Shown here: positions 53,701-64,000 of the stretch, one piece after another | Layout: every line of letters starts with the position of its first letter | How positions within the stretch are numbered: position 1 is the first letter of the stretch | Assembly: GCA_035048485.1 (NCBI GenBank) | Contig: CM068585.1 | Span: 20,758,001 to 20,822,000, forward strand | Source: Pteria penguin | Lineage: Eukaryota > Mollusca > Bivalvia > Pterioida > Pteriidae | DNA length: 64,000 bases | Reading direction: 5' to 3' | The notes under the pieces: model-generated | The model's input: the letters and a program-made list of their open reading frames with translations, nothing else | Database searches by the model: none | Told to the model about the DNA's origin: nothing | Position numbers and translations under genes: made by a program

Positions 53701-56700
53701 ATTGGTATGAATATGAAGCAAAATCTCCAGCTTCGCCTCCAAGATGGCGGAAAAGGGCAGTAACTCCAGTTAAATTTCATGCATTCAAAAACCATCTGTA
53801 TTTGGTATAAATAACATGGTACGCACAGACGCGACCAATTATGTAATTACTGCGGTTTTGTACACTGACACGGTCATTTAATCACACAGTTCATTTATTA
53901 TTATTTCCAAGGATAGTGTATGCTTCGAACTCTTTATCATTTCCTTTCATAACATAACAGGGATATATATAATATTATTAATATTATGTAATGTTCATTT
54001 GTAAGATTTTAATAATTAGATGTCTGCAAATAATGTAGATTCAAACGAATTTTTAACATGTAAAATAACATAAATACTTGCAAAGTTATATAATTCCCCT
54101 ACTACATTCAAAACTGTAGTATTAAAATCTAATTTTGCCTATGTCTTCCAATGTTTTAATAACAACACAGAAACTTTGAAAACTCAAACCTACAGAAACT
54201 GGCTTACCTTTACACTTAGAGTTAACAAAGTTTAACTGTCATTTATATCATAGAAAAGTAAATTTGACTGAGTGTAGAATGTTCTTACATTTTAATTTCA
54301 TGCAGCTGTGTTTATATAGGGAACTTCACCATTATATGACGCTGCAGAAAAACAGTGAAAATATATATTAACATTACATTTTTGTGACATTGCTATGGCT
54401 TGTTGCATAATATGAAAAATTGCACAAAACTGTAGAAGTCAAGATGCTCAGATTTAAAATGCAGCAGTGCAACCTTTCCCTCAATATCATTTGTTTTCTA
54501 ATATTTCACATTATGTATTGATAAGAGTGTTGTGCACATATTTGAAATGGTTTTTGGTGGGCTTAACTAGCAGATTTTAAGATAACAATGGAATTGCAAT
54601 TTCCTGTGGTTATGAAATTACATCATTCATCAATTTCCTCCCAGTATTAATACAGTATTACACTTGTTATCACTTGGGCACAGCAATTGATTTTGTCAAT
54701 AGACTCGCATTTATTATTTACAAAAGAAAAAATCTATTGCTTTATTGAGAGACATGTCCTTGCTTTTTTGAATGTTTGATGTCAATGCAGCATGTGCTAT
54801 TTATAACAATAAAAAGATTCCAAACAGGTAAGGAGAAAATACAAATGTTCAAATAAAGAAATATAAATTTTTGGAAATAAAAATAATTTTCTTGTCAAAT
54901 AAAATCAGTGTCTGCATAAATAATCTTCATAGTTTTCAGAAGATCAAAACAATGTTGACATACTGGAATGCTTTTGCATTACTGCATAATAGTCAATTTA
55001 TATAAATTTTGACATACAATAATATGATATCATGTATAGTGAAGTAATTAAGTGCAATAAATATTTCTGCAGTCTTAAGAGTATATCATCGCTATAGATA
55101 TTGATAGAACTTGAAAGCTAGTGGGCAAAGTAACTGTAGTAATTTTAAGGGCAAAATGCTACACTGTTATCTTGAGAAGTTATGATAAGCACTGGATTTC
55201 ACACTCAGATTCAACCAATTATTTATATGTTCAAAATTATCAATATTTTGTTGATTAGAATGTTGTGCCAGATCCCAAAACTCATTGTGGCCCATACAAG
55301 CCCAAACCATCCACAGACCCCACTTTCAGTTCAGGGCAGCAGACAAGAGCTGATAAAGGTATTGGATACAACAACCATGATACCATAGGCATGGTTGTCA
55401 TAGATACAGAGGGCAATATAGCATCAGGCACCACAACCAATGGTCTAGGACATAAAATACCAGGGTATTTATTGTAATCTACTACATTATACATATATCT
55501 TTATTGTTATTTTGCATGTTGCATACAATGCAAATGAACACTTAGAGACGCCTTTTGTTCATTGGAGTCTGTCAATTATTTAATCTTTGCAAACAAAACA
55601 TGATCTTCTTGGAACACTACACTCTCATTAATTGTGTTTACTTTATCCCCCAGATCATTGCGGGTAATCGTTAATCTTAAAACTTAATATATATCACATC
55701 CTGTATTGTCAACTCAAATCCTTCTTCACTTTTAAATGACAACATTTTAAGCTGCACATCCTTAACAGAAGTAAGTCTGTAACTTGTTTAGACTGAGGCA
55801 AATGAATTGTTGAGTAATTTCTGTCCAAAGACAATATAATTGTTTTTTACTGGTCTCTGAGCTAGATGAAAAGTAAATTTCGAGGCCACTTTTCTACTTT
55901 GTATTTGACCTTTTTGAATTTATTCATTTTCGTGGCTTGATCCACTGCATAAAATTAGCTAATAATTTAAGTCATCTAATACTGCAGAAAAATATGAATG
56001 TCATCTACTCAAGACTTAATAATTATGATGAAAATATTAAGAACTGCATTATAACTAGGAATAGTTTTGTCTATTTTTTTTTTCATGAAATTAAAGACTT
56101 ACGAAGGAGATGAAATGCTAGTAGAAAGTTTCTACAGATGAAGAATGGCATTTCATATACATGTATTAGTTTACTTAAGTTAGGCAGAATATATAAGAGG
56201 AACAATTGATATGGGAAGAATTTCATGATATTAATTATTTGATGTCAATTTAATTGGTTTGATTCATTAAATATTTCAAATCCATAAACCGTTTATCATA
56301 TACTTAACAAATTATGTATTACGTAAGAGTTAATTATTCAATTGAGTACAGAAAACAGATCACCCATCTTTCAAGTGTTTATATTATAGAAATATGGTAT
56401 TTTCTGTGTTTTATGTATACAACCTTATTGTATCCAATATATATTATTGTGGGCTAGTATTTTAAGGAGTTACCAGTGAGAATGAAACTTTCTAAGATGA
56501 CATATCATCTTCTTCCCTGTCTGCACTTTGAATGAAACAGCAAAGGCCTAGGTTCCATGTTTCAGAATATGATCCCTTAATGCCTTAATTGTGTGGATCA
56601 CTTGCATGGGTCAAAATTATGAGACCATGCACCAATGGAGTGCTGCTATCATATAGGTGAAATACTCCTGATGTGGTGCTTAACATAATAATCAATAATA

Positions 56701-59700
56701 ATTTATCTCAACAGAACAATAATTGTGTCATTAGCTATTTTCACATCCCCATTTTTATATAAATGTTTAGACGTGTAGGGGATTCTCCAGTTATGGGAGC
56801 AGGATCATATGCAGAGAATGGTAAGGGAGGAGCAGCCGCAACAGGGGATGGAGATATAATGATGAGATTTCTCCCATCGTAAGTCCTCTTATTTGATATC
56901 AGCCTTTCTTACCGCAGAATTTGTTCTCTCTTTCATTATAGTTTTTGAGGTTTTGGTTGGAATTAATTTCAAATTTCAAACTTTGATTCACACTTTACAA
57001 GAATGTTTTAACCTATAATTTTTTTTCATATGCGTGTTTCATATGTGTGTTATGTCTATTTATTATTTTGAGTAATATTCCTTTTTATTGTCCAACATCT
57101 AGACTATATTGTAATTAAAAGAAGCAAACCTTGATAAATCAAGGAATTGAAAATAACAATAGATTACACAGTTTTCTTTCTAATGTTAACAATGGATGTC
57201 ATTATAAAGAGGGATGAAAGTGTCAATATTTTATTTGGAATATCAACATTTTGATGTATAATTTGCACTGTTTTTAGCTCACCTGAGCCAAAGGCTCAAG
57301 TGAGCTATTGTGATCAATCACCGTCCGTCGTTAACTTTTCACATTTTCGACTTCTTCTCCAGAACCACTGAACAGAATTTGATGAAACTTGATAAGCATG
57401 TAGTACTCATGGTCCCCTACAAGTGTTGTTGTTTTTCGTCCGGATTCATCAACAGGTGGCGCCACCACAGGCAAAAGTAGGTCAAAGAGGGTACCCTCCT
57501 TTGACAAACTTCTTCTTCAGACCGGGGGCATACAGAGACAAACCGAATGCATAGGAATGATCTAGAGGGATGTGTGAAGAAGTGTTGTTATTTTTGGTTC
57601 CATTCCGAAATCAAATTTTTGACGATTTTTTGTACTTAGTAGTTTTAATGCAGAAAAGAGGTATTTTTTTCTTTTAGTAAACATTGATGCATTAATTTGG
57701 TTTAATTTGATCATTTTGATGGTAAGAAATACTACTGCGAAGAAAATTTTTCAATATTTTATGTTTTGGATTTTTTAAGACTTTCAAGAAAAAGGGGGAT
57801 GGGATAATTGGTGTAAACATTTCACAGTTTGAACTTTTTCTTCGGAACCACTTGCTGGAATTCAATGAAACTTGGCATGCATCAAATACTCAAGGTCCCC
57901 GACAAATGTGGTCATCTTTGTCAGGATCCATGAACAGGTGGCACCACCACAGACAAAAGTAGGTCACAGAGGGTACCCTCCTTTGACAAACTTCTTATTC
58001 AGATCGGGTGCATACAGCGACAAACCGACTGCATAGGAATGATTTAGAGGCATATGGGAAGAAGTGTTGATATTTTTGGTTCCATTCCGAAATCAAATTT
58101 TTGATGTTTTTTCATTTTTATTTTGGACTTTGTTATTTTAATGCATTAAAGAGTTATTATTTTCTTTTAGTAAACATTGATGCATTCATTTGGTTTCATT
58201 TAATCATTTCTATGGTAAGGAATGCTGGTGCGAAGGAATTTTTTCAATATCTCGATTTTTGAATTTTTTATGAATTTTTTAAGACTTCCAAGAAAAGGGG
58301 GGGGGGGACAATTTTTCATATCTTCAACTTGATCTACAGAACAACTTGAAGGATTGTGATAAAACTGGGTAGGATGCAAGTACTCATAGTCCTTTTCAAA
58401 GGTTTTGTTTTTTGTGCGGATCATCCAAATTGGCTAACAGATAATGCCACCATTTCTAAAAGTAGGTCTCACAATGGTACATATACCACTTGGTAATTGA
58501 AATATGGAGAGTAGCGGTTCAAATCCAGCTGTGGTCAAAATTTTTTTTTCATTTCTTTACACATCTAAATAAGTTTTTAGATGTTTCTCAACACTCAACA
58601 TATGAAATTAGGCAATTTTAAGTTAGATCTGGACAATATTTGAAACAATTGTTGTTCATGACCCAGACTTGAAATCAGTCAACAAAAGGCCCCACCTAAA
58701 GAAAATGACTAACTTGTTGCCCTGAATGACTTCTTGCAGAGACAAAGGAAATGCTTAATATCAAAATCACCTGAATGGATGTGCAAAAAAGTGTTGTTTT
58801 TTATTCTACCTTGAAATAAAATTTGACATATTTTCAACATCTGTGTTGACTTAGTCACATTAATGCAAAAATAAATGAATTCTTCCTTCATGCATGACTG
58901 ATAATCTAGGTACTCAGGTGAAAGATATAGGCCCACTTGGGCCTCTTGTTTAGACATCATTTATACGTAATTTACATTAAAACTTAAAGGATATGATATT
59001 GCCTTACATGGATTGATTGTTTGGATATGTCAGATACTCTGCAGTTCAGATGATGGGTCAAGGAGTATTACCACTGACAGCAGCATCTCAAGTCATTAAA
59101 TCCATTGTGCGATATTACCCTGATGTCTCTGGTGCTATTATTACAGTGAACAGTACAGGGGGATATGGTAAATATTATTTAGGAACTACAGTTTTAATGG
59201 TACATAATGTACATGCAATACAGCACAAAGGAATAAAGAAAATATTACAACAATATGAACTGTTCCGAAGTGTCTGACCAACCGAAGTTTAATAGTACAT
59301 AATGTACATGCAGTACAGCACAAAAGAAAATATTACAATGATTTGAGCTATTCCAAAGTGTCTGACTAGCCAAAGTGTCAAGTCATTTCAGTTTTAAAAT
59401 ATAAAATCTGAGGAATGTGACCATGGCATTGAAACAGTATGAAATGAATTATTAAAATTTCAAGAGGATCTACCCATTCCTCACAACAGTTATACAAATA
59501 TAAAGTGACATGAACAGAAATGACTTATAGTTTATTGTTTTTCCATTTGTTCATTTATGTTTAAAGAAACTGCACAACTCCACTTCTTAAATCCACAAAG
59601 TTAATTTCAATCAGATATAGAAATAATTTATTTATGTGAATATTAACTAACAATAGTCAATTGTATAACATTTGTACCTGTGTTTTGAATATCTTTCAAG

Positions 59701-59812
59701 GCAATTATTTATTTTACTTTCAGGAGCTGCTTGCCATGGATTTAAAAGTTTTCCTTTTTCTGTCGCAACGCCCCCTAATGGAGTACATGTCTATTCAGTA
59801 CCATGTATGTGA
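44772..59812 (+). CDS. AGA: Aspartylglucosaminidase (N4-(beta-N-acetylglucosaminyl)-L-asparaginase), whole gene span
   Basis: A lysosomal Ntn-hydrolase that cleaves the GlcNAc-asparagine bond of N-glycoproteins. Exons 44772-44910, 46981-47137, 47752-47864, 51576-51688, 55259-55464, 56771-56878, 59034-59167 and 59724-59812 join with all phases consistent into 352 codons plus TGA; human has 346 residues. Visible: signal peptide (residues 1-30), active-site TWPF (W38), sequon N42-A-T, the autocleavage site HDT with nucleophile T216, T234 in TTTNG, RVGD (R244, D247), and sequon N318-S-T. Cysteine pairs C69-C74 and C168-C184, equivalent to human 64-69 and 163-179, are kept. The human 286-306 pair is replaced by A296 and T316. 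The neighbour FANCF is divergent, with starts 6.3 kb apart. The gene is very probably functional. Confidence 0.95.
45687..46001. mobile_element. MITE in AGA intron 1
   Basis: Inverted ends of about 70 bp: gatagttttcaattaaatgc...acttccattttccaccatc and ggtggaaaagggaagtaact...tgcattcgaaaattgtctat. Same family as 53471-53799. Confidence 0.7.
46002..46980. other. AGA intron 1 remainder
   Basis: AT-rich, with (AT)n at 46266-46282. Nothing else is recognised. Confidence 0.5.
46981..47137 (+). CDS. AGA: AGA exon 2
   Basis: Acceptor ttatctgtag, donor GTAGGT. It encodes [20 protein letters not shown], then [20 protein letters not shown] and the highly conserved TLDAMIMDG. It carries the C69-C74 pair. 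Confidence 0.94.
47647..47699. repeat. (TA)n in AGA intron 2
   Basis: About 52 bp of uninterrupted (TA)n, 53 bp before exon 3. Confidence 0.95.
47752..47864 (+). CDS. AGA: AGA exon 3
   Basis: Acceptor tgtaatttcag, donor GTCAGT. It encodes [20 protein letters not shown] to ...HTLLVGEL. The open frame continuing past 47864 is intron sequence running into the 62-bp satellite. Confidence 0.93.
47905..49935. repeat. 62-bp satellite, about 32 copies, in AGA intron 3
   Basis: Unit ttagttatggtacaatccat, then catcacttagtcatgtcatc, tcttataacactagtacatt and gg. A block of five units (about 308 bp, marked by ttattatgctactccattgg) is duplicated at 48533 and 48841, so higher-order duplication has occurred. 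Confidence 0.94.
49936..51225. other. AGA intron 3, unassigned
   Basis: No gene or clear repeat is seen. Confidence 0.5.
51226..51510 (+). repeat. tRNA-derived SINE in AGA intron 3
   Basis: Head gtagctcagtggttagtgtg (A box), then a weakened B box (gtagtttaagtatc) and a body ending caataaacaaaaacaaat. It lies 65 bp before exon 4. Confidence 0.6.
51576..51688 (+). CDS. AGA: AGA exon 4
   Basis: Acceptor atcgttatag, donor GTAATG. It encodes [20 protein letters not shown] to ...[13 protein letters not shown]168 is the equivalent of human C163, the residue altered in the Finnish form of aspartylglucosaminuria. Confidence 0.93.
51906..53222 (+). mobile_element. pogo/Tigger-like DNA transposon, internally deleted (1317 bp)
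   Basis: TIRs: left cagtgcccgccacttaattg, right (reversed) cagtgcaagccgcttaattg, extending further through ttattgaat/ttattcaa blocks. TA flanks both ends (51904-51905 and 53223-53224), the target duplication of Tc1/mariner/pogo elements. Inside, only a transposase C-terminal piece remains. It is inserted in AGA intron 4. Confidence 0.82.
52255..52500 (+). pseudogene. Tigger-type transposase C-terminal fragment
   Basis: One frame reads [16 protein letters not shown], stop, [40 protein letters not shown]...TI.NCF.KAGF run is characteristic of DDE superfamily (pogo/Tigger/CENP-B-like) transposases. The stop and the missing DDE core show it is dead. Confidence 0.7.
53471..53799. mobile_element. 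MITE in AGA intron 4
   Basis: Same family and orientation as 45687-46001, with better preserved arms: gatagttttcgaatgcatga... and ...taaatttcatgcattcaaaa. Both contain gccatcttgga / ccaagatggc-type inner arms. Confidence 0.7.
53800..55258. other. AGA intron 4 remainder
   Basis: AT-rich; nothing recognised. Confidence 0.5.
55259..55464 (+). CDS. AGA: AGA exon 5: autocleavage site and nucleophile
   Basis: Acceptor gttgattag, donor GTATTT. It encodes [15 protein letters not shown], a linker shorter in sequence identity than the rest, then [14 protein letters not shown] and [13 protein letters not shown]. Cleavage before T216 would give the alpha and beta subunits. Confidence 0.95.
55465..56770. 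other. AGA intron 5
   Basis: AT-rich; nothing recognised. Confidence 0.5.
56771..56878 (+). CDS. AGA: AGA exon 6
   Basis: Acceptor aatgtttag, donor GTAAGT. It encodes [20 protein letters not shown], then [17 protein letters not shown]244 and D247 bind the substrate carboxylate and amine in the family. Confidence 0.95.
57273..58950 (-). mobile_element. Hairpin-ended dispersed repeat, copy C, in AGA intron 6
   Basis: Reverse-orientation copy from ttagctcacctgagcc to ggcccacttgggcctcttgt. It has only one of the two tRNA-like blocks and is the shortest of the three. It ends 83 bp before AGA exon 7. Confidence 0.78.
59034..59167 (+). CDS. AGA: AGA exon 7
   Basis: Acceptor ggatatgtcag, donor GTAAAT. 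It encodes [20 protein letters not shown] to ...[13 protein letters not shown]. Cysteines found here in human (C286, C306) are A296 and T316. The N-linked sequon is retained. Confidence 0.93.
59724..59812 (+). CDS. AGA: AGA exon 8 (stop codon)
   Basis: Acceptor attttactttcag. It encodes [14 protein letters not shown]... to ...VHVYSVPCM, stop TGA 59810-59812. Both C-terminal cysteines, equivalent to human C317 and C345, are kept. Possible AATAAA signals lie at about 60557 and 60827; neither can be chosen from sequence alone. Confidence 0.9.
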
Positions 59813-61734
59813 TAACTCCTTACCTTTAGATTGCATCATCTCAGGAATTCCTTCTTTGCAAGCTGTTCTTTCTTATAATTGTATTTGTTACCCTTTCATA
59901 ATATTTTCTTCCTTCTTATGAAATGTTTATTAGATTTAGATATTTAAGTATGTGTATGCATGCAACATTCTAAGGAGAAGAAAATGAAGTTTTATTCAAA
60001 TGGTGCCTTTTGCTTTTAAATAGGGGTCATAAAGGGGAATAATTATTGAATCCCTAAAAGATTCATTTCAAAAATCACTAGATGCATGACTTTATATTTT
60101 GGTATGTAACATCTTTATATAACATATATAACATGTAACAAGTTTCTATGGCAAGACTTACAAAATCATTTAGCTCAGCTCCAGGAATTAATAGTATTAC
60201 ATATCAGCAAGGACTTATAAAGTCTTGTTCATGTCCTTGATATTAGACTAGGTTACATATGAAAACACATTTAGAATTTTCTTATTTAGAACCACAGTTT
60301 ATGATGATTTCCTATTTGATGTACCACACCCCTATGAAATATATTTTCAACGTTGCTTAAGAGAAGGACTGGAAAATTTGACTTTGCCCTAGGGACTACT
60401 ATTTTAACATGAGCTTATTTATGGAATAGCATCTAATTATTTTTCTGAACAAGTACAATTTTTGATATACAGTATATTCTTAACATTTTGTGGATTAGTT
60501 GCTCTCATTTAAGCTCTGTTGATGTATCTGGCCAAATCCCAGGGTCAAGCAACTACAATAAAAATATATACAGTATATGCTGACAATCTGAATGGCCATG
60601 TGGATGGGATTAGCAGTGCAAAGTCCTCAGTTTTATATACATGTACATTATGATTGAAGTTAAAGGTCCTCAATTTTATATACATGTCCATTATGATTGA
60701 CGTTAAACATCTTGATAAACTTATTACAATTTAATTATTTGTTATTGTTAATATTGTGCACTTATATTTGAAATACAGAACCATTTATTGTTATGAAACA
60801 TGTTTCATAGATTTTCTTTACAGACAAATAAAATATTGTAATGTAGATATTATGCTGTGTACAGTAACATTTCATAAGGTTAATTTTTCTGTACATGATC
60901 AATTTAACTCGGTTATAGCATTGTATCCCATGAGCCACTTGTATTTTGAATATTACTTTCAAAGCTTTAGCAACCAAGTTACAAGTGACTGGTTATGATT
61001 AAACTATGTCGTCTCATTTTCTGACTAGTCTGCTGAGTTTGTGATACAAAATATGATTAAAGTAAAGTGCTCAGTTTGTGATACAACTTAAGATCGAAGT
61101 TTTAAAGTGCTTGGTCAATGATACAACTTATGATCAAAGTTAAGTGCTTGGCTGATGATACAACTTATGATCAAAGTTAAATGCTTGGTTTATGATACAA
61201 CTTATGGAAGTTAAATTCTGGATTCTGATTCAACCAATAATTGAAGTAAATGAAGTAAAGTACAGCTGGGTTTGTGAAGTAATTTGGGTGTGATCCTGTG
61301 TCTCTGAGTTAGAAATTTTAATCGCTTCCCACTGCCACAAAATGTGACAGAAAATATTTTGAAAGTGTTGACATAAAATCCAAACAAAACGGCAATCAAA
61401 TTTGAAAAAATTGTTTATAATAAGTGGTGTTGCTTTCTTTTTGGGCAGAAACAGTCTAGGGAAACCTAGTGGGTAGAGTGGAAGGATATTATAATAGTTT
61501 CTCATTGAGAATCGTCTATTCCAGAGAGAAAATTAACTGATTCATCTTGTGTATTCCAGAAAGCTGTAAAAAGGAGTATCATTCATTTTCATTTTCATTC
61601 AGAAGTCAAATTTTTGAAGGAACAAAAATATGTGCTTTGATTTTTTAAACATTTTTGTGTCTGCCATTAAGTTGGCATATGTGGGTAAATCAAAGTCAAA
61701 TCATCATTTTGTCAAGTATCTGCCTATACTTTTA
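59813..61734. other. AGA 3' flank
   Basis: Probable 3' UTR at the start. 61040-61210 carries about four copies of a degenerate 60-bp repeat (gtgcttgg..atgatacaactta). Open frames here (60756-60998, 61230-61505) look like chance. Confidence 0.45.
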
Positions 61735-62735
61735 GCTCACTGGGACGAAGGTCCAGAGAACTATTGTCATACCCCTGGCATCATTGTTGTCATCGACAAA
61801 AACTTTAACCTGGATCATAACTTTAGAACTATTATAGACAGGGCTTTAATATTTCATATCTGTGTTCCTTGTGACAAGACCTTTCATTGGGTACCAAAAG
61901 TTTTGACCATATAACTTTGACCTTGAAGTTTGACCTATATTTTAAAAAAAAAATTAATCTTGGTCATAACTCATGAACAGTTAGAGATAGGGTTTAGAGT
62001 TAAATATTTTATGTGTGTATTTCTTGTGACATGACTTTTCATTCTGTATCAAAATTTTTTATACTTTGACCTTTACCTTGAAGATTTACCTACTTAGACA
62101 AAAACTTTAACCTGGATCATAACTTTAGAACAAATATAAACAGGGCTTTGATATTTCACATATGTATTCCTTGTGCCAAGACCTTTCATTGGGTACCAAA
62201 ATCCTTGTCGTTGTAATCTTGAGCTTGAAGTTTGTCCTACTTTTACAAAAATTTAACCTTGGTCATGACTTATGAACAGTTAGAGATAGGGCTTAAATGT
62301 TCCATGTGTGTATTCCGTGTGACAAGACCTCTCATTATCATTATGTATCAGAATTTTATATGTTTTGACCTTGTTCTTGAAGATTTATCAACTTAGACAA
62401 AAACTTTAACCACTGAAGAACGGTTAGAGACAGGGCTTTAATATTTTTTCACATATGTATTCCTTATGCCAAGACCTTTCATTGGGTACCATATTTTTCC
62501 TTGTGACCTTGATTTTGAAGTTTGATCCACTTTTTAAAAGCTTTGATCTTGGTCATAACTTTTGAGCAGTAAGAGACATTGTGTATTCCTTGTGACATGA
62601 CCTGTCATTACGTATCAAATTTTTCTTTACATTTTGGCCTTGACCTTGAAGATTGACCTGCTTACAAAAGATTTTGCTATTTAAATTTGGTTGCCACCGG
62701 CGAGCTCTGTTGTCTTCTGACAACTCTTGTTTTAT
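61735..62735 (+). mobile_element. Tandem-core repeat element, units of about 150 and 300 bp
   Basis: Starts ttagctcactgggacgaagg and ends with the hairpin gttgtcttctgacaac followed by tcttgtttt. The core repeats gacaaaaactttaacctgga at 61796 and 62098 and a diverged copy at 62397, each with a half-unit (cttggtcataact...gaacagttagagatag). It has the same layout as the 17.5 kb element but a different sequence. Confidence 0.6.
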
Positions 62736-63907
62736 ATGTTGCTCAACCCATGTATTTGAAATATTCCAAAATTTATCTTATCTGTTACATATACATGTAT
62801 TATGATTTTGATCAATAAACACGTGTGCCAACGTAGTTATCCCTCTAATGCTGAGTACCCGGTATCTCTTAGTTGAATTGAATCATAAACAGTTTTTTTC
62901 TGTTTACTAAAGTTTAACAAGACACAAGGATTATTTCATATATATAGTGTAGTATAAGTCAATATTTAGCGATGTAAAAAAAATACCCGAGGTAGACCCA
63001 CCGCCCTTCCTCAAACCTATGTTGGCGGAACATCCCTCCTAGGATCAGAATAATTAGGATAATACACACTGAACAAGTCAAACTTACTGATGTAAAATAT
63101 GACCGTAACTGGCAGTGTGTATATTACCCCACGGTTCCCGTTAATAAATAAAGCACAGGTGAAACGGGTAGAAGTAAAAGCATCTCCTGTTTGGTTAACA
63201 GTCTGGGCAGTTTTAGTGATGTTTATGGGAATCTTGCTCCAATAGCCACAAAAGATAGATTTTGGGTATTACTACGTAGAGGATATCGGAATTTTAATGT
63301 TGAATTCCGAAAAGAGGCAAACTTACGGACTAAATCAAGCCAATATATAGTTTTGTCAATTATGAATTGAGGCTGTGTGTGGGAATGGATTGACGTTAAC
63401 TCCGACACCTTACATAAATCTGTCCCCATTCTTGGAATGGTCATTGCTGATGCCATTTCTATAAAAATGATGAAGTGAATGCAGCCGTTTCATTCGTCTG
63501 GTTTGCTCTGGAACATTTGGTCTGTGTGTAGAATGTTGGCTGAAAAGATGAATTTATGTTAATTAGATGTAGGTCGATCAGGCTAGGAGAGTTTTTTCAT
63601 CTTGTATAAAAAATCCCAGAATTTCCATTTTCAGTTCCATTTTGATTCAGTACCGGTTTATTTTCAAGGAAAGAGATTGAGATAATATCAAGAAGTGCCA
63701 TACTCTTTGTACCACTTCCTGTAAAAGAATTCGAGAAAACTCTAGTCAATCTACCTGTAATCATATTCCTTAAACTTGAGCGAAGATTGATTTCAAATGA
63801 AAAAAAACGTTTTCCTAAATAGTTATCCATATACCAGTATCCACAGACTTGACTATTCCAAAAACAGAATATTATGTATTTCATAATTGTATTAACTAGA
63901 CTTTTCA
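62736..63907. other. Unassigned right-hand region
   Basis: Minus-strand open frames of 77 codons (63456-63223) and 109 codons (63926-63597) are the longest features. I do not recognise either and see no splice-consistent model. Confidence 0.3.
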
Positions 63908-64000
63908 GTGGCGGATTTAGAAACACCCCCCCCCCCTTTTTTTCGCCTCATATTTACTAGTAAAAATCCAGATTTGACACCAAAAAATTGCTGAGTAGTT
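63908..64000. mobile_element. MITE, cagtggcggat family, copy 3 (cut by window end)
   Basis: Starts cagtggcggatttagaaaca and a C-run. Its interior (tactagtaaaaatccagattt, then gacaccaaaaa) is almost the same as 34215-34245 in copy 1. Confidence 0.6.

Noticed and set aside
55282..55494. Minus-strand ORF of 70 codons
   Set aside because: Antisense shadow of AGA exon 5.

Overview
The window looks like nuclear DNA of a bivalve mollusc. It is AT-rich, with sparse small exons, GT-AG introns of kilobase size, and very dense repeats: (AT)n and (CA)n tracts, minisatellite arrays, tRNA-derived SINEs, hairpin-ended MITE-like elements and decayed DNA transposons. Several repeats have termini I associate with bivalve genomes. 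The species cannot be named from the sequence.

Two protein-coding genes can be assembled exon by exon, and they are divergently arranged. On the minus strand, 38478 down to 11197, is a gene I identify as FANCF, the adaptor subunit of the Fanconi anaemia core complex. It is split into at least seven well-supported coding exons over 27 kb, plus one tentative exon. Vertebrate FANCF is a single exon. On the plus strand, 44772 to 59812, is a complete eight-exon gene for lysosomal aspartylglucosaminidase (AGA). It encodes 352 residues, all splice phases agree, and the catalytic residues are intact. A third, partial gene is one minus-strand first exon (1840-2152) for a secreted PAN/apple-like protein whose remainder would lie off the left edge.

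Layout. 0-5 kb: the PAN-like exon, a retroelement 3' fragment and a 45-bp minisatellite. 5.7-8.0 kb: copy A of a hairpin-ended dispersed repeat. 8.4-10.9 kb: SINEs, (TA)n and twin hairpin elements. 11.2-38.5 kb: FANCF, whose introns hold a 51-bp array, tandem-core repeats of about 154 and 170 bp, two inverted copies of a 1.7 kb foldback element, a GIY-YIG remnant, a 55-bp satellite, a dead MULE with long terminal inverted repeats, and a 41-bp satellite touching exon 2. 39.0-41.6 kb: repeat copy B. 42-44.7 kb: a SINE, nested MITEs and the AGA promoter region. 44.8-59.8 kb: AGA, whose introns contain a 62-bp satellite, a SINE, a deleted pogo/Tigger transposon, paired MITEs and repeat copy C in reverse. 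60-64 kb: another tandem-core repeat, then sequence I cannot assign, ending in a truncated MITE.

The two main genes serve unrelated processes, DNA interstrand crosslink repair and lysosomal glycoprotein breakdown. No functional link is implied by their adjacency. Most of the unusual biology here lies in how repeats have colonised the introns.
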